From Paraburkholderia sp. BCC1884 (GTDB lineage Bacteria; Pseudomonadota; Gammaproteobacteria; Burkholderiales; Burkholderiaceae), in the NCBI RefSeq assembly GCF_900996225.1, contig NZ_CAAJGL010000090.1:701481-765480 (forward strand): a stretch of 64,000 nucleotides of DNA. Direction: 5' to 3'. The notes under the pieces are model-generated. The model made no database searches and had not been told where the DNA came from. It saw nothing but the letters and a program-made list of their open reading frames with translations. Positions 17,540-26,726 of this stretch are shown piece by piece. The stretch's first letter is position 1. Each line of letters begins with the position of its first letter. Position numbers and translations under genes: made by a program.

Positions 17540-18139
17540 TTACTTGGGCGAGCTGCCACCGGCTTCGGAGGCGGCGATTGCGCCCTTCACGTTGCCGAAC
17601 AGCTGCATCACCCGGGTGACGTTGTTGTAGTTCATGCCGCTGGCAGTCATCACCGACATGCCGCGCTGAAGTTTAACCGGCTTTTCGGTCTCGATCACAT
17701 CGTCGTTGACCAGCACCCTAAAATGCTGCGAATCCGCTTGCATCTGCGGGTCGCCGTAACCGGCCGCCCGCAAAATGCGCGCGTTGTCGTACAGATCGAC
17801 GATCGAGGCATCGCCGTTCACCTTGCCGGTGTCGCCGGTCGCGGTGACGATCGGTTTGCCGGGCTGGAAGGCGCGCATAGCCGGCTTGACCAGATCGCTC
17901 AGCTCGTCGTCTTCATAATGAATCAGCGACTGCGCGGTCAGGCGATATTGCGTCGAACCCGATTGATCGAGTTCCGACACCGAGAAGTTGTCGGCGAAAT
18001 AGTCCGGCGTGTGTTCCTTGGGGCGTACCACGCCTTCGTTCTGGCGCGGCAGCGTGGCTTGCAGCAGCCACCAGGTGATACCGGCGAGCGCTGCCATCGC
18101 AACCAGCGGAATCAGCGAAGTCAGGCGAAACTGGTTCAT
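17540..18139 (-). CDS. lptC: LPS export protein LptC
   Basis: Bitopic inner-membrane protein that receives LPS from LptB2FG and passes it to LptA. The 199-residue protein has one N-terminal membrane helix (residues ~7-28, LIPLVAMAALAGITWWLL) and a periplasmic domain with DYFADNFSVSELDQSG and the GNVKG motif near the end. Its ATG overlaps the kdsC stop by four bases, so Kdo synthesis and LPS transport are translated from one coupled message. Confidence 0.92.
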   Translation of the reverse strand: MNQFRLTSLIPLVAMAALAGITWWLLQATLPRQNEGVVRPKEHTPDYFADNFSVSELDQSGSTQYRLTAQSLIHYEDDELSDLVKPAMRAFQPGKPIVTATGDTGKVNGDASIVDLYDNARILRAAGYGDPQMQADSQHFRVLVNDDVIETEKPVKLQRGMSVMTASGMNYNNVTRVMQLFGNVKGAIAASEAGGSSPK

Positions 18140-18696
18140 CCGACGAGGCCCCGCTGTTCGCCGCTACAGGCCGCCGCGAGCAGCGCTTCGTATTTGTGCT
18201 GCGCGCGCAACAGGGTGTCGACGACTTCGCGGGCCGCACCGTGGCCGCCGCGCGCCTCGCTCACCCAATGGGCGCGCGCGATGACTTCCGGGTGCGAATT
18301 GGCCGGCGCCGCCGCGAAGCCGACCTTCAGCATCACGGCGAGATCGACCCAGTCGTCGCCCATATAGCCGCATTCTTCCGCGCTCAGGCCGGTTTGCGCG
18401 AGCAGGTCGGCGAATGCCGCCGGTTTGTCCTGAATGCCCTGATACACGTGCGTGACGTTCATTTCTTTCGCCCGCGCCGCCACGATGCCCGACTTGCGCC
18501 CGGTGATGATGGCCGTGTCGATGCCGGCCTGACGCAGCAGCTTCATGCCGTGGCCGTCCATCGAGTGAAAGCCCTTCATCGTGTCGCCTTCCGCCGTGAA
18601 CAGCAGACCGCCGTCGGTCAGCACGCCGTCGACGTCGAAAATCATCAGCTTCACGCGGCTGGCGCGTTCGGTAGCGGTAAGCGGGGCGATGGCCAT
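18136..18696 (-). CDS. kdsC: 3-deoxy-D-manno-octulosonate 8-phosphate phosphatase
   Basis: HAD-family (C0 type) phosphatase that makes Kdo from Kdo-8-P for the LPS inner core. The 186-residue protein has the HAD motifs FDVDGVLTDG (nucleophile Asp), ITGR and GDDWVDLAVM. Its start overlaps the kdsD stop by one base (TGATG) and its end overlaps lptC by four. Confidence 0.96.
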   Translation of the reverse strand: MAIAPLTATERASRVKLMIFDVDGVLTDGGLLFTAEGDTMKGFHSMDGHGMKLLRQAGIDTAIITGRKSGIVAARAKEMNVTHVYQGIQDKPAAFADLLAQTGLSAEECGYMGDDWVDLAVMLKVGFAAAPANSHPEVIARAHWVSEARGGHGAAREVVDTLLRAQHKYEALLAAACSGEQRGLVG

Positions 18697-19679
18697 CAGA
18701 TCACCTTCTTCGAGAACAGGTCGTGCATGTTGAGTGCGCCGATCAGCTTGCCCGCTTCATCGACGACCAGCATCTGATTGATGCGGTGGCGCTCCATCAG
18801 TTCCACGGCTTCGACAGCAAGTTGATCCGGACCGATGGTGCGCGGACCGGCGGTCATCACCGAGGCGATCGACAATTCGCGGAAGTCGCCGTCGCGTTCG
18901 AGCACGCGGCGCAGGTCGCCATCCGTAAAGATGCCGCTGACGCGCTCGTCTTGATCGACGATCGCGGTCATGCCCATGCGCTTGGCGGTGAGTTGAAACA
19001 ACGCGTCGCGCACCGTCGCTTCGGGCGTGACCTTCGGGACTTCGTCGCCGGTGCGCATGACGTCGCGCACGTACGTCAGCAGGCGCCGGCCGAGCGCGCC
19101 GCCCGGATGCGAGCGCGCGAAGTCGTCGCGGCCGAAGCCGCGCGCGTCGAGCACCGCAACCGCGAGCGCGTCGCCGAGCGCGAGCGCGGCGGTGGTGCTG
19201 GCGGTGGGCGCGAGATTCATCGGACAGGCTTCTTTCGATACCGCGGAATTCAGGTGCACGTCGGCCAGTTGTGCGAGACTCGACGACGGGCGTCCCGTCA
19301 TCGCAATCAGCTTCGCGCCGAGCCGCTTGATGAGCGGCAGGATCGCCACGAGTTCTTCGGTTTCACCGGAATTGGAGAGGGCGATGAACACGTCGTCCTC
19401 GGTCACCATGCCGAGGTCGCCATGACTGGCTTCCGCGGGATGCACGAAGAACGCCGGTGTGCCGGTGCTGGCGAGCGTGGCCGCGAGCTTGCGGGCCACG
19501 TGGCCGGATTTGCCGATGCCGGAAACGACCACGCGCCCACGGCAACCCATGATGAAGTCGATCGCCCCGACGAAGCCTTCGTCGAGTTGATCGCGAAGCG
19601 CGCGCACGGCGTCCGCTTCGATGTCGAGCACGTCGCGAGCGAGCGCGAGTGCCCGGTCGCCATTGATTTTCGCTATCAT
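18696..19679 (-). CDS. kdsD: D-arabinose 5-phosphate isomerase (KdsD/KpsF family)
   Basis: Converts ribulose 5-phosphate to arabinose 5-phosphate, the first committed step to Kdo. It is 327 residues from ATG 19679 (MIAKINGDRAL). The SIS sugar-isomerase domain is at the N-terminus (SGIGKSGHVARKL, ALSNSGETEE), followed by two CBS domains. It is the first gene of the leftward kdsD-kdsC-lptCAB run and diverges from the CPA2 antiporter. Confidence 0.95.
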   Translation of the reverse strand: MIAKINGDRALALARDVLDIEADAVRALRDQLDEGFVGAIDFIMGCRGRVVVSGIGKSGHVARKLAATLASTGTPAFFVHPAEASHGDLGMVTEDDVFIALSNSGETEELVAILPLIKRLGAKLIAMTGRPSSSLAQLADVHLNSAVSKEACPMNLAPTASTTAALALGDALAVAVLDARGFGRDDFARSHPGGALGRRLLTYVRDVMRTGDEVPKVTPEATVRDALFQLTAKRMGMTAIVDQDERVSGIFTDGDLRRVLERDGDFRELSIASVMTAGPRTIGPDQLAVEAVELMERHRINQMLVVDEAGKLIGALNMHDLFSKKVI

Positions 19680-19828
19680 TCGCGGAGTATAGCAAAGGCG
19701 CTTGTTCGCCGCGCCGGGCCTGCTGTCCCAAGCCGCTGCCTTCACCGGCCCCTCAACCTTGTCGCACGGCGTTTTGCGTGCGCGGTTCCGCTGACGAACG
19801 AGGACGCTTTACCGATGCGTTTTAGCCG

Positions 19829-21832
19829 ATGATTTCCCCCCTCGAAATGACGCTGTTCCTGCTGCTGGCGTCAGTGGTGGGCGTAGTGATCTTCCGCTTT
19901 CTGAATCTTCCCCCGATGCTGGGCTATCTGTCGGTCGGCCTCGTCGTCGGTCCGCACGCGCTCGGCCTCGTGCCCGACTCGGTGGGCGCGCAGAACCTCG
20001 CCGAGTTCGGCGTGGTGTTCCTGATGTTTTCGATTGGGTTGGAGTTTTCGCTCGCCAAGCTGCGCTCGATGCGCCGGTTGGTGTTCGGGCTCGGTCTGCT
20101 GCAGGTGATCGGCACGATCGCGGTGGCGGTCACGCTCGGCTTCGCGCTGGAACGCTGGGTGCACATCAAGTGGCAGGCGAGCGTGGCATTGGGCGGCGCG
20201 CTCGCCATGTCGTCGACGGCCATCGTCAGCAAGATGCTGGCGGAGCGGCTCGAGATCGAGACGGAGCATGGCCGCAATATTTTCGGCGTGCTGCTGTTCC
20301 AGGATCTGGCGGTGGTGCCGCTGTTGATCGTCATCTCGGCGTTGGGCGGCAACTCGGAAGACCTAGTCAGTGCGCTCGGCGTAGCCGCCATCAAGATCGT
20401 GGTGGCGTTGGCGCTGCTGCTGATCGTCGGGCAGCGCTTCATGACGCGCTGGTTCAACGTCGTGGCGCGACGCCGTTCGCAGGAACTGTTCATTCTCAAT
20501 CTGTTGCTGGTGACGCTCGGCGCGGCCTTCATCACGGACAAGTTCGGTTTGTCGCTCGCGCTCGGCGCGTTCATCGCCGGCATGTTGATCGCCGAGACGC
20601 CGTACCGGCATCAGGTGGAAGAGGACATCAAGCCGTTTCGCGACGTGCTGCTCGGGCTCTTCTTCATCACCACCGGCATGCAGCTCAATCCGCGCGTGAT
20701 CTGGGATCATCCGCTGATCGTGCTCGGCTTCCTGATCGGGCCGATCCTGCTGAAGGCGGTGATGATTACGGGCCTGTCGCGGCTGTTCGGCGCGTCGCCG
20801 GGCGTCGCGATGCGCACGGGTATCGGTCTCGCTCAGGCGGGCGAGTTCGGCTTCGTGCTGCTGAACCTGATTCTCGACAAACATCTCGTCGACGCCACGC
20901 TGCTGCAGGCGATTCTCGCGGCCATGCTGCTCTCGATGCTGGCCGCGCCTTTCCTGATTCAGAACGCGGACCGGATCGTGCTGCGTCTGTCGTCGACGGA
21001 ATGGATGATGCAGTCCTTGCAGATGACGCGCATCGCCACGCAAAGCCTGAAGCAGAGCGGCCACGTGATCATCTGCGGTTACGGCCGGGCCGGACAGAAT
21101 CTGGCGCGCATGCTGGAGCACGAAGGTTTGTCGTACGTGGCCCTGGATCTGGACCCCGATCGCGTCGCGGCGGCCGCCGCTGCGGGTGAATCAGTCGTGT
21201 TCGGCGATGCCGGGCGGCGCGAGTCGTTGCTGGCCGCCGGTATCCATCGCGCGGCCGCGATCGCGATCACCTATGCGAACACACCGTCGGCCTTGCGCGT
21301 GCTGCACAACATTCACGAACTGGAGCCGACGCTGCCGGTGATCGTCCGTACCGTCGACGACGCCGATCTGGAAAAGCTGCTCGCCGCCGGCGCCACCGAA
21401 GTGATTCCGGAGATCGTCGAGGGCAGTCTGATGCTGGCCTCGCACACGCTGGTGGTGATGGGCGTGCCGATGCGCCGCGTGGTGCGCCGGGTCGAAGAGA
21501 TGCGCGACGAACGCTATGCGCTGCTGCGCGGCTATTTCCACGGCGCCGACGACGTGGACGACGACGACGGCCACGAACAGGTGCGGCTACAATCGGTGCC
21601 CGTGGACGAAAATGCGGATGCGGTGGGTCGCACGCTCGCCGAGCTGGGTCTGTTCGAGCTGGGTGTGGAAGTGACGGCGATTCGCCGGCACGGCATTCGC
21701 GGCGTCGAACCCGATCCGTCCACCAAGCTGCGCGCGAGCGATATCGTGGTGTTGCGCGGTCTGCCCGAGCAGCTTGCGCAAGCCGAAGAGCGGCTTTCGA
21801 AGCACCGCCGCGCGGGCGCCGCCGCGGCATGA
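19829..21832 (+). CDS. CPA2-family monovalent cation:proton antiporter (Kef/YbaL type)
   Basis: A 667-residue inner-membrane transporter. About 12-13 membrane helices make up residues ~1-390 (Na_H_Exchanger fold). They are followed by a TrkA-N/RCK domain starting HVIICGYGRAGQNLARML, which binds NAD(H) and gates transport. A TrkA-C domain (residues ~580-655) ends the protein. A His/Asp-rich linker (DDVDDDDGHEQ) joins the last two. The family exchanges K+ or Na+ for H+. The glutathione-gated ancillary subunit gene of true KefB/KefC systems is not beside it, so a YbaL-like role is more likely. This gene diverging from kdsD is common in Burkholderiales. Confidence 0.9.
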   Translation: MISPLEMTLFLLLASVVGVVIFRFLNLPPMLGYLSVGLVVGPHALGLVPDSVGAQNLAEFGVVFLMFSIGLEFSLAKLRSMRRLVFGLGLLQVIGTIAVAVTLGFALERWVHIKWQASVALGGALAMSSTAIVSKMLAERLEIETEHGRNIFGVLLFQDLAVVPLLIVISALGGNSEDLVSALGVAAIKIVVALALLLIVGQRFMTRWFNVVARRRSQELFILNLLLVTLGAAFITDKFGLSLALGAFIAGMLIAETPYRHQVEEDIKPFRDVLLGLFFITTGMQLNPRVIWDHPLIVLGFLIGPILLKAVMITGLSRLFGASPGVAMRTGIGLAQAGEFGFVLLNLILDKHLVDATLLQAILAAMLLSMLAAPFLIQNADRIVLRLSSTEWMMQSLQMTRIATQSLKQSGHVIICGYGRAGQNLARMLEHEGLSYVALDLDPDRVAAAAAAGESVVFGDAGRRESLLAAGIHRAAAIAITYANTPSALRVLHNIHELEPTLPVIVRTVDDADLEKLLAAGATEVIPEIVEGSLMLASHTLVVMGVPMRRVVRRVEEMRDERYALLRGYFHGADDVDDDDGHEQVRLQSVPVDENADAVGRTLAELGLFELGVEVTAIRRHGIRGVEPDPSTKLRASDIVVLRGLPEQLAQAEERLSKHRRAGAAAA

Positions 21833-21925
21833 TCCGTGCGCGCACGGAGCGGCGTAGCGCGGTCCGAACGGGCCGCGTCTGATTCAGCCTTTCATCGGAC
21901 CTGTCGAGGTCCATCCGGAGTCATC

Positions 21926-22492
21926 ATGTCCCACGCGCTCTCGAGCGCGCCGCTCGATGCGGCCGACTACATCAAAAGCCACATTCGCACGGTGCCCGAC
22001 TGGCCGCAGCCGGGTGTGCAGTTTCGCGATATCACGCCGCTCCTGCAGGAGCCGAAATCGCTGCGCGTGCTGATCGACCTGTTCGTGCAGCGCTATATCG
22101 ACCAGAAGCTCGACTACATTGCCGGGCTCGACGCGCGCGGTTTCATCATCGGGCCGATTCTCGCGTACGAGCTGAACCTCGGTTTCATTCCGATTCGCAA
22201 AGCGGGCAAGCTGCCGTTCAAGCGGGTCTCGCAATCGTACGAACTCGAATACGGCACCGCGACGGTCGAGATTCACGCGGACGCCTGCAAGCCCGACGAC
22301 CGGGTCATCATCATCGACGATCTGATCGCGACGGGCGGCACCATGATGGCCGGCAAGATTCTGCTGGAGCGCCTCGGCGCGGTGGTGGTGGAGGGCGCGG
22401 CCATTATCGATTTGCCCGAACTCGGCGGCTCGAAGTTGCTGCGTGATAGCGGCCTGCCGCTTTACACCGTGACGGGATTCGGCGGCCATTAA
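21926..22492 (+). CDS. apt: Adenine phosphoribosyltransferase
   Basis: Salvages adenine with PRPP to AMP. It is 188 residues from ATG 21926, supported by CCGGAG at 21915-21920. The PRPP-binding loop VIIIDDLIATGGT and the FRDITPLL motif are characteristic. The frame is open upstream to 21836 but that part is not conserved. It lies 93 bases downstream of the CPA2 antiporter. Confidence 0.96.
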   Translation: MSHALSSAPLDAADYIKSHIRTVPDWPQPGVQFRDITPLLQEPKSLRVLIDLFVQRYIDQKLDYIAGLDARGFIIGPILAYELNLGFIPIRKAGKLPFKRVSQSYELEYGTATVEIHADACKPDDRVIIIDDLIATGGTMMAGKILLERLGAVVVEGAAIIDLPELGGSKLLRDSGLPLYTVTGFGGH

Positions 22493-22564
22493 GCGTGGTT
22501 TGGCGGCTCGCTGCCGAGAACGTTTCTGCCGCATGACCCGGATGACCTGAAGAAGGTACGGACG

Positions 22565-23179
22565 ATGCCCAACTTTCTGCTGTTCCTCGCCACTTCGATC
22601 ACCATCACGCTGGCGCCTGGCCCGGACAATCTGCAAGTGCTCGCGCGCGGCATCTCGCAGGGACGTGCGGCGGGGCTCGTTGCCGCGCTTGGCTTCGCGG
22701 CCGGCATCACGTTTCACACCACGCTGGCGGCGCTCGGTGTAGCCGCGTTGCTGCGCTCGTCGCCGGTTGCGTTCGAGGTCGTCAAGCTGGCGGGCGCGGC
22801 GTATCTGGTCTGGATCGGCATCAAGGCGATTCGCAGCAAGGGTCTCGCCACCGCGCACGAGCGGCCGCCGCAACCGCTCATGACGGTATTTCGCCAGAGC
22901 GTGGTCGGCAATCTGCTGAACCCGAAGGTGACCTTGTTCTTCGTCGTGTTCCTGCCGCAGTTCGTGAAGCCGCAGGGCACGCAAAGCGTCACGGTGCAGA
23001 TGCTCGAACTCGGCGTGCTGTTCATGTTGCAGACGCTGGTGGTGTTTTCGCTGTTCGGTGTGTGCGCGGGAGTCATCGGCGGCTGGTTGAAGCGCCGGCC
23101 GCGTGCGGGCGTGTGGCTCGACCGGCTGGCGGGCGCGACTTTCATCGCGATTGGAATCAAGGTCGCGTTGCGCGATTGA
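22565..23179 (+). CDS. LysE/RhtB family amino-acid exporter
   Basis: A 204-residue inner-membrane protein with about six hydrophobic segments. The family signature near the N-terminus, ITLAPGPDNLQVLARGISQG, and the central GNLLNPKVTLFFVVFLPQF are typical of RhtB/LeuE-type exporters. Substrate (threonine, homoserine, leucine or another amino acid) cannot be told. It lies 72 bases after apt and may be co-transcribed. Confidence 0.9.
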   Translation: MPNFLLFLATSITITLAPGPDNLQVLARGISQGRAAGLVAALGFAAGITFHTTLAALGVAALLRSSPVAFEVVKLAGAAYLVWIGIKAIRSKGLATAHERPPQPLMTVFRQSVVGNLLNPKVTLFFVVFLPQFVKPQGTQSVTVQMLELGVLFMLQTLVVFSLFGVCAGVIGGWLKRRPRAGVWLDRLAGATFIAIGIKVALRD

Positions 23180-23303
23180 GGCGAGCCGCTGCTGACTGGC
23201 TGCGAGTATCCGCGGCGAGTAACCGCAGCGACTGCTTGCAGCGACGACCGGCCGCAACTACCTACAGCGATTGCCTGAACGAAGAACAAGTTTGGAGCCT
23301 TGA

Positions 23304-24167
23304 ATGAGTTTGCCTTGCCTCATCGCCGCACGCCGTTTCGACCGGCACGCGCATCTGCCCTTCTGGATCGACGCGCAGCAGGTCGGCTGGATCCGTTCGA
23401 GCGATGTGCCTTTGCTGGCGCGCTGGCCCGATGTGTTCGCTATCGATCACGCACGCGTGACGCTTGCGCCCACGTTCGACACCGTCGATCTGCGCAGCGC
23501 GGCGCTCGGCTCCGTGATCGGTGCGCTGGACGCCGAGGGCCGCATTCCCGGTTGGCGCAACGAGACCTACGCGATCCGCAATGCCTTCGATGCGCCGCCG
23601 CTCGCGTATATCGAACGCGCGGCGTCGCGCTTCTTCGGCACGATGACCTACGCGGTGCATCTGAACGGCGTCGTAGAATATGCGCATAGCGCTGCCTCCA
23701 AGGGCGCGCCGCAGTTGTGGATCGCGCGTCGCAGCGACACCAAGGCCACCGACCCAGGCATGCTCGACAACGTTGTTGCGGGTGGCATCGGCTGGGGTTT
23801 CGGCGTCGAAGCGACGATCGTCAAGGAGTGCTGGGAAGAAGCCGGCATACCCGAGGAGATCGCCGCGCGCGCGGTCGCGGGGCGTACGGCACATGTGCTG
23901 CAATCGTTGCCGGAAGGCACGCAGGCCGAACAGATTTTCATCTACGACCTCGCGTTGCCGGCCGATTTCGCGCCGCGCAATCAGGACGGCGAAGTGGGTG
24001 AGCACCGGCTCGCGCGCATCGACGAAGTGGCACGCTGGATCGAGGAAGGCGCGATGACGGTGGACGCGAGTCTCGCCACGCTGGATTGCCTGCTGCGCCG
24101 CCGCTGGATCGACGAAGAAGCCTGCGCGGGGATCGACGCGCTGTTTGTGCCGCCGTCGCTTGCGTAA
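23304..24167 (+). CDS. Nudix hydrolase with DUF4743 N-terminal domain
   Basis: A 287-residue protein. The N-terminal ~120 residues match the DUF4743 type of domain and the C-terminal half is a Nudix fold. The Nudix box is recognisable as G-x5-E-x7-KECWEEAGI (GWGFGVEATIVKECWEEAG), which binds metal and pyrophosphate. The closest described relatives are plant and fungal TPK-linked Nudix proteins acting on damaged thiamine diphosphates; that substrate is only inferred. GGAGC precedes the ATG by about seven bases. It is followed by purU. Confidence 0.85.
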   Translation: MSLPCLIAARRFDRHAHLPFWIDAQQVGWIRSSDVPLLARWPDVFAIDHARVTLAPTFDTVDLRSAALGSVIGALDAEGRIPGWRNETYAIRNAFDAPPLAYIERAASRFFGTMTYAVHLNGVVEYAHSAASKGAPQLWIARRSDTKATDPGMLDNVVAGGIGWGFGVEATIVKECWEEAGIPEEIAARAVAGRTAHVLQSLPEGTQAEQIFIYDLALPADFAPRNQDGEVGEHRLARIDEVARWIEEGAMTVDASLATLDCLLRRRWIDEEACAGIDALFVPPSLA

Positions 24168-24281
24168 GATAGGCACTCACGCGTCGTGCAGGCGCGTGGC
24201 GCGACCCGCGTGTTCGGGCGGCCGGCGTCGAGCGCCACGTAACGAATAAACCACGCATTGAAGAAGGGAGTTACCCAGGTC

Positions 24282-25151
24282 ATGTCGACCGATCACAGCT
24301 TTATCCTCAAACTGTCGTGCGCCGACCGGCCCGGCATCGTCCATGCGGTGTCCGGTTTCCTGTTCGAGCGTGGCAGCAATATTCTCGACTCGGCGCAGTT
24401 CGGCGACAGCCGCACCGGCGAGTTCTTCATGCGCGTGCATTTCCAGCAGGTCGGCGGCGATCCGGGGCTGGATGCGTTGCGCACATCGTTTGCCACGCTT
24501 GCCGAGCAGTTCGGCATGCGCTGGGAATTGCACGATGCGTCGGTGAAGCCGCGCGTGGTGATCATGGTGTCGAAGATCGGTCACTGCCTGAACGATCTGC
24601 TGTTCCGTTATCGCACCGGTCAGTTGGGTATCGAGATCGCGGCCATCATCTCGAATCACAAGGAGTTTTATCAACTCGCCGCGAGCTACGACATTCCGTT
24701 CCATCACTTTCCGCTGATGGGCGCCACGCCCGACGCGAAGGCCGCGCAGGAAGCGCGCGTGCTCGAAGTGATCGAGGAGCATCAAGTCGATCTGGTGGTG
24801 CTCGCGCGCTACATGCAGATTCTGTCGCCGAAGCTGTGCGAAGCGCTGGCGGGCCGCGCGATCAACATTCATCACTCGTTCCTGCCGAGCTTCAAGGGTG
24901 CGAAGCCGTACTACCAGGCGTTCGACCGCGGCGTGAAGCTGATCGGCGCGACCGCGCACTACGTGACGACGGATCTCGACGAAGGTCCGATCATCGAGCA
25001 GGAAGTGGAGCGGGTCGATCACAGCATGACGCCGGAGCAATTGACGGCGATCGGCCGCGATGTCGAATGCGTGACGCTGGCGCGTGCGGTGAAGTGGCAT
25101 GTCGAGCATCGCGTCGTGTTGAACGGCAGCAAGACGGTGGTGTTTCGTTAA
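24282..25151 (+). CDS. purU: Formyltetrahydrofolate deformylase
   Basis: Hydrolyses 10-formyl-THF to formate and THF, balancing one-carbon pools and supplying formate to PurT. It is 289 residues from ATG 24282. An N-terminal ACT domain (SCADRPGIVHAVSGFLFE) is followed by a formyltransferase-like domain with INIHHSFLPSF and TTDLDEGPIIEQ, which contain the catalytic Asn/His/Asp. AAGGGAG lies about 12 bases upstream; a TTG at 24258 is open in frame but less likely. A bidirectional terminator follows. Confidence 0.95.
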   Translation: MSTDHSFILKLSCADRPGIVHAVSGFLFERGSNILDSAQFGDSRTGEFFMRVHFQQVGGDPGLDALRTSFATLAEQFGMRWELHDASVKPRVVIMVSKIGHCLNDLLFRYRTGQLGIEIAAIISNHKEFYQLAASYDIPFHHFPLMGATPDAKAAQEARVLEVIEEHQVDLVVLARYMQILSPKLCEALAGRAINIHHSFLPSFKGAKPYYQAFDRGVKLIGATAHYVTTDLDEGPIIEQEVERVDHSMTPEQLTAIGRDVECVTLARAVKWHVEHRVVLNGSKTVVFR

Positions 25152-25205
25152 ACGTGGTCGACGCGCTCGCGTGGTTTGACGCGCGTGTGCCGCATCATTC
25201 GCTGC

Positions 25206-25238
25206 AAAAAAAAGCGCCGGAATTTTCCGGCGCTTTTT
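25206..25238. terminator. Bidirectional terminator between purU and the PepSY gene
   Basis: The near-perfect stem AGCGCCGGAA / TTCCGGCGCT is flanked by A8 on the left and T5 on the right, so it can stop transcription from both converging genes. Confidence 0.9.
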
Positions 25239-25241
25239 CGT

Positions 25242-26468
25242 TTACGACCGCGCGGTGGACGTGCCGGCGTCGCGTGCCTCGTTCGCATTGCGTGCCGAAC
25301 GTCGACGCGCGTTCAGTTTTTTCAGCCAGATCAGCAGCCCGGTCGCGCTCAATATGGCGACGGCGATGCCGACCGCGCTGATCAGAATCCGTCCGCCCAG
25401 ACCGAGGATGCGGCCCGAGTGCAAGGGGAATTGCACCTGCATGAAGATGTCGGCCGCCGAGCCCTTGCCCGGAATCTGTTTGCCGAGCAGCTTGCCGGTT
25501 GCGGCGTCCCAGTACATCCACGGGTTCCCCAGGCCGATGTCGCCGTGATCGTTGCCGGTGGCGTAGAAGCCCACGCCGTACGCATGCAGGAATTCGGCGT
25601 AATAGATGCCGCCCGGCCCGACTTTCAGGTTCTGCGCTTTACCCGCTTCTTCAGCCAGTTGCACGATGCGCTCGCGGCTCAACACCTGATCGCCCGGCTG
25701 AGCCGCGCGCAATATTTCCGGATTGTTGAGCGGGTCCGGCGTGAACTTCGAGAACAGCGACACGACGGGTCGCACGACCGGCCCCGACAGGTTCATCGAG
25801 ATCGAGGTCAGCGCAACGATCGTCAGCAGGCCCCAGATCCAGACGCCGCCTGAACGATGCAGGTCGAAGGTGAGCGCATAACCGCCGCGCCCGAGACGAA
25901 AGGCGAACGACTTGCGCCACGCCTTGAAACTCGGAAACGACAGCCAGAGCGCGATCATGCTGTCGAACAGCCAGATGATCCCCACGGTCCCCATCAGCCA
26001 CGTGCCGATATCGATGCCGCCGGTGAACGGCAATTGCAGCGTGTAGTGCAGCTTGTAGATGAACGGAATCAGATCGAGCCGCGCGAGCGAGACGGCGCCC
26101 CATTCGCGGCGCCCCTGAATCTCGCCGGTGGCAGGATCGACGGCGATCTGGGTGAAGTCGAGCGGGTAGGGTTGTTTGGTGGCGGGATCGATGCGCGGCA
26201 GCACCATCATCTGCAACGTACGGCCGGGCTCGGCGGCGAGCGGCAGATAGGTCACCTGCAGACGCGGATCGGCGGCCTCGACCCGGCGCGCCAGTTCTAG
26301 CCCCGACAACGCGGGGCCGCCGGTGTGCGCGTTGAAGAACGACGGGTTCAGCGCGGCGTCGAGCTCGTGGTCCCACGCAATGATCGCCCCCGTAAGGCCG
26401 GAGACGAACAGGAATAGCGCCGTGGCGACCCCGAACCAGCGGTGCAGACGAACGAATTGGCGCCTCAT
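25242..26468 (-). CDS. PepSY-associated membrane protein (PiuB-like), Fur-boxed
   Basis: A 408-residue inner-membrane protein with four or five membrane helices and PepSY-type periplasmic regions. The start, RLHRWFGVATALFLFVSGLTG, is typical of PepSY_TM proteins, and the last helix (ILISAVGIAVAILSATGLLIWL) is followed by an Arg/Lys-rich tail. Members such as PiuB and FsqB-like proteins act with siderophore receptors, some as ferric-siderophore reductases; that role here is inferred. A palindromic Fur box lies 56 bases upstream of the ATG, supporting iron control. No TonB receptor is adjacent. Confidence 0.88.
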   Translation of the reverse strand: MRRQFVRLHRWFGVATALFLFVSGLTGAIIAWDHELDAALNPSFFNAHTGGPALSGLELARRVEAADPRLQVTYLPLAAEPGRTLQMMVLPRIDPATKQPYPLDFTQIAVDPATGEIQGRREWGAVSLARLDLIPFIYKLHYTLQLPFTGGIDIGTWLMGTVGIIWLFDSMIALWLSFPSFKAWRKSFAFRLGRGGYALTFDLHRSGGVWIWGLLTIVALTSISMNLSGPVVRPVVSLFSKFTPDPLNNPEILRAAQPGDQVLSRERIVQLAEEAGKAQNLKVGPGGIYYAEFLHAYGVGFYATGNDHGDIGLGNPWMYWDAATGKLLGKQIPGKGSAADIFMQVQFPLHSGRILGLGGRILISAVGIAVAILSATGLLIWLKKLNARRRSARNANEARDAGTSTARS

Positions 26469-26523
26469 GGGCGAGTTGCCGGGACGCAGCGGGACATCGG
26501 GTGAAGGGTCACGACAAAGAAGA

Positions 26524-26542
26524 GCGAATGGGAATTATTCGC
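26524..26542 (-). promoter_or_regulatory. Fur box upstream of the PepSY gene
   Basis: A 19-bp element with perfect inverted arms GCGAAT / ATTCGC around GGGAATT (plus strand). On the minus strand it reads GCGAATAATTCCCATTCGC, close to betaproteobacterial Fur sites (tGCGAATaaTTcTCATTcGC pattern). It lies upstream of a gene of an iron-linked family. Confidence 0.75.
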
Positions 26543-26726
26543 ATCTTAAGGAATCGTGCCAGCGGCTGCAAGTTTCTCGTAAGTGGGGCGCGAGCAGGCC
26601 GCACTTACCAAGTTCTCGATATTGCGTAGATTTACGCCCGGCGGGGTTCAGGTCGCGTCGCTTAATCTCGACGCGGCGGCTACATGCCGGTCAATGTCGC
26701 GGCGACCCGTGTACGCCGTCGCAGCC

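Noticed and set aside
20363..21121. Long minus-strand frame inside the CPA2 antiporter gene
   Set aside because: Shadow frame rich in Gln/Arg/His; no known domain; the plus-strand gene is complete.
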